Origin: an uncultured Oscillospiraceae bacterium
GTDB taxonomy: Bacteria; Bacillota_A; Clostridia; Oscillospirales; Oscillospiraceae
Direction of reading: 5' to 3'
NCBI GenBank assembly: GCA_900757695.1
Contig: CAAEOU010000251.1
Span: 1-5,838, forward strand
DNA length: 5,838 nucleotides
The translations under genes and the position numbers were made by a program. Below, one piece after another: positions 4,328-5,838 of this stretch. Numbering within the stretch: position 1 is the stretch's first letter; every line of letters starts with the position of its first letter. Under the pieces are notes generated by a model. That model made no database searches. It saw only the letters and a list, made by a program, of their open reading frames with translations, and was not told where the DNA came from.

Positions 4328-5838
4328 ATCGTTCTTCTTTTCCATCGAGATAGGCCGTCATATTGCCGCCTGCGATGTAGTTGGCCGCCATGGCCCATGT
4401 GAGCTCGGAAACCGGGGCCAGCTTGCCCTTCCGGTGCATGGCCGAGGTGCAGTCGCCGCCGGCATAGAGGCCGGGGATGATGCTGCCGTCGTTCCGGAGC
4501 ACCTGACACTTGGGGTTCACGGTGACGCCGCCCATGGCCGCTTCAGAAAACCGCTGGCCGTAGACCGCATAGTAGGGGCCCTTGTCCATGGGAATGGGGA
4601 TCAGGAACTTGGGATCCTTGCCAAAGTCCCCGTCCTTGCCGTCCTGACAGAACCGGTTGTACTTCTCGATCTCCGCAAGGAACGCCTTGGGGTCGGCCCC
4701 CATGCGCACCGCCAGCTCCTCTAAGGTATCCGCCTTCTTCACGGGGGTGTCCAGCTTGCTCTCCTCTTCCAGATCCGCCTCCCAAGTGGCGTAGAACTGC
4801 TTCTTGTTGGCCATGGCGGGATTGTTTACATACCGCTCCGCGCAGGCCTTGATCTGGTCATAGGGGAAGATGGCGTAGGAGATCTCCTTGGGCTGCTCCG
4901 AGATCAGCTGGCTCATGCCGTTCATAATGCCCTTGGTCTCGTCCACCCAGCGCCGTCCGTTGAGGTTCACCTGAATGAACTCCGGCTCCAGCGCAAAGTC
5001 CGCAATGGAGTTGTTAAAGGGGTGATGCTTGGGGCCGAACATGCTCACAAACATCTTCTGGGGATCCGGCTCCACCCCCAGCTCCCGGAGCATCTTCACG
5101 CCGTCGCCGGTGTCACCGGGCACCGAGAACCGATGGATGGGGGTCTCGCCGCCGAAGAAGTCGAAGTCGCAGTATTCCTTCAGCATCTCGTCGTTCCGGC
5201 CAAAGCCGCCGCAGGCCAGCATCACAGCCTGACAGTGGATGTGTACCTCCCCGCCGGGATCCTTGGCAATGACGCCGCAGATCTTCCCGTTTTCGTCCAG
5301 CTGCAGATGCTCTGCCGCCGTGCAGGTGAGGATCTTCACCGGCAGATTGTACTGCTCGATGGCGTCCAGCATGGTGTGCTTCACATGGGTGCCGCCCCAG
5401 CCGGGGCCGATGGCGTCATCCCGGCACAGCAGGTTTTCAAACTGCCGGTCGCTCATTTCCAGAACCCCCTGCCCGAACATGGGGCCGTGGAAGTCCGTGT
5501 CCGAGGCTTTTTTCAGGGTGTAGGTCTTGGTGATGTCGCAGAGGGAGCACAGCCAGTCAAAGAAGTCGCATGTGCCGTAGACCGCCGAGCGCAGCAGCCC
5601 CTCATCGATCTCCCCGTCACAGCGCTCCGAGAAGGCCTTTACCGCCCCCTCCCGCTCATCGGGAATGCCCAGCTTCTGGTGCCACTTGGAATAGGTGACC
5701 ATATATCCGTGGGCAAAGTCGGTGTTGCCTCCCAGCTTGTGGCTCTTTTCCAGCACGATGACCTTTTTGCCCGCCTGAGCCGCCCGGACGGCGGACACAA
5801 GCCCCGATCCGGCGCCAACCACCACCACATCACAGTTC
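4326..5838 (-). CDS. fumarate-reductase-like FAD flavoprotein (FAD_binding_2), 5' partial
   Basis: About 503 residues are visible; the frame runs open past the right edge (NCDVVVVGAG), so the real start, and any signal or FMN domain, lies outside. Numbering from the GTG at 5828, the FAD-binding domain begins with VVVGAGSGL (2-10), then LEKSHKLGGNT (26-36), LACGGFGRNDEML (204-216), GDTGDGVKML (238-247) and a C-terminal IPGLYAGGD (451-459). NGRRWVDET (290-298) lies in the capping domain. The family reduces or dehydrogenates C=C bonds in substrates such as fumarate, urocanate or ketosteroids. The first glycine motif is one residue shorter than GxGxxG. Residues matching the fumarate-site Arg and His of Fcc3, as I recall them, appear to be Ile301 and Ala430, so fumarate is doubtful. 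The GltD-like neighbour is its likely electron donor. The substrate is unknown. Confidence 0.93.
   Translation of the reverse strand, partial: NCDVVVVGAGSGLVSAVRAAQAGKKVIVLEKSHKLGGNTDFAHGYMVTYSKWHQKLGIPDEREGAVKAFSERCDGEIDEGLLRSAVYGTCDFFDWLCSLCDITKTYTLKKASDTDFHGPMFGQGVLEMSDRQFENLLCRDDAIGPGWGGTHVKHTMLDAIEQYNLPVKILTCTAAEHLQLDENGKICGVIAKDPGGEVHIHCQAVMLACGGFGRNDEMLKEYCDFDFFGGETPIHRFSVPGDTGDGVKMLRELGVEPDPQKMFVSMFGPKHHPFNNSIADFALEPEFIQVNLNGRRWVDETKGIMNGMSQLISEQPKEISYAIFPYDQIKACAERYVNNPAMANKKQFYATWEADLEEESKLDTPVKKADTLEELAVRMGADPKAFLAEIEKYNRFCQDGKDGDFGKDPKFLIPIPMDKGPYYAVYGQRFSEAAMGGVTVNPKCQVLRNDGSIIPGLYAGGDCTSAMHRKGKLAPVSELTWAMAANYIAGGNMTAYLDGKEER

Overview
The window looks like chromosomal DNA from a high-GC, low-oxygen gut-type Firmicute, probably a clostridial lineage such as Oscillospirales. 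This is inferred from strong AAGGAGG-type ribosome binding sites, GC-rich metabolic genes, a flavin and Fe-S oxidoreductase pair, and a Fic protein of a kind common in gut clostridia. No 16S or marker gene is present, so the placement is tentative.

Layout, left to right. Positions 1-219 hold no gene but several perfect hairpins, the last of which is the terminator of fic. A minus-strand fic gene (220-825) encodes a Fic-domain AMP-transferase with an intact catalytic motif and a C-terminal self-inhibitory motif. A divergent intergenic region (826-1060) carries a promoter for fic, a terminator-like hairpin, a perfect 24-bp palindrome and a promoter for the plus-strand EamA-type transporter gene (1061-1978). 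A strong bidirectional terminator and two further inverted-repeat structures fill 1979-2124.

Positions 2125-2837 are a self-contained minus-strand toxin-antitoxin cassette: a Phd/YefM-family antitoxin overlapping a PIN-domain (VapC-like) toxin by 17 bases. A near-consensus promoter sits among three ~24-bp direct repeats that are probably the autoregulatory operator. The cassette is much poorer in GC than its neighbours and is bracketed by related repeat sequences, which suggests acquisition as a unit.

Positions 2898-5838 hold a two-gene minus-strand operon. The upstream gene (cut by the right edge) encodes a fumarate-reductase-like FAD flavoprotein; the downstream gene encodes a GltD-like NAD(P)H oxidoreductase with two predicted [4Fe-4S] clusters. 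They are separated by 15 bases and the ribosome binding site of the second overlaps the stop of the first. No glutamate synthase large subunit is visible. The simplest reading is that the GltD-like protein passes NAD(P)H electrons to the flavoprotein, whose substrate is unknown.

Nothing here is clearly a new system. The items most worth a second look are the oxidoreductase pair with its altered FAD motif and missing fumarate-site residues, the repeat-bounded toxin-antitoxin cassette with its iterons, and the 24-bp palindrome in front of the transporter.
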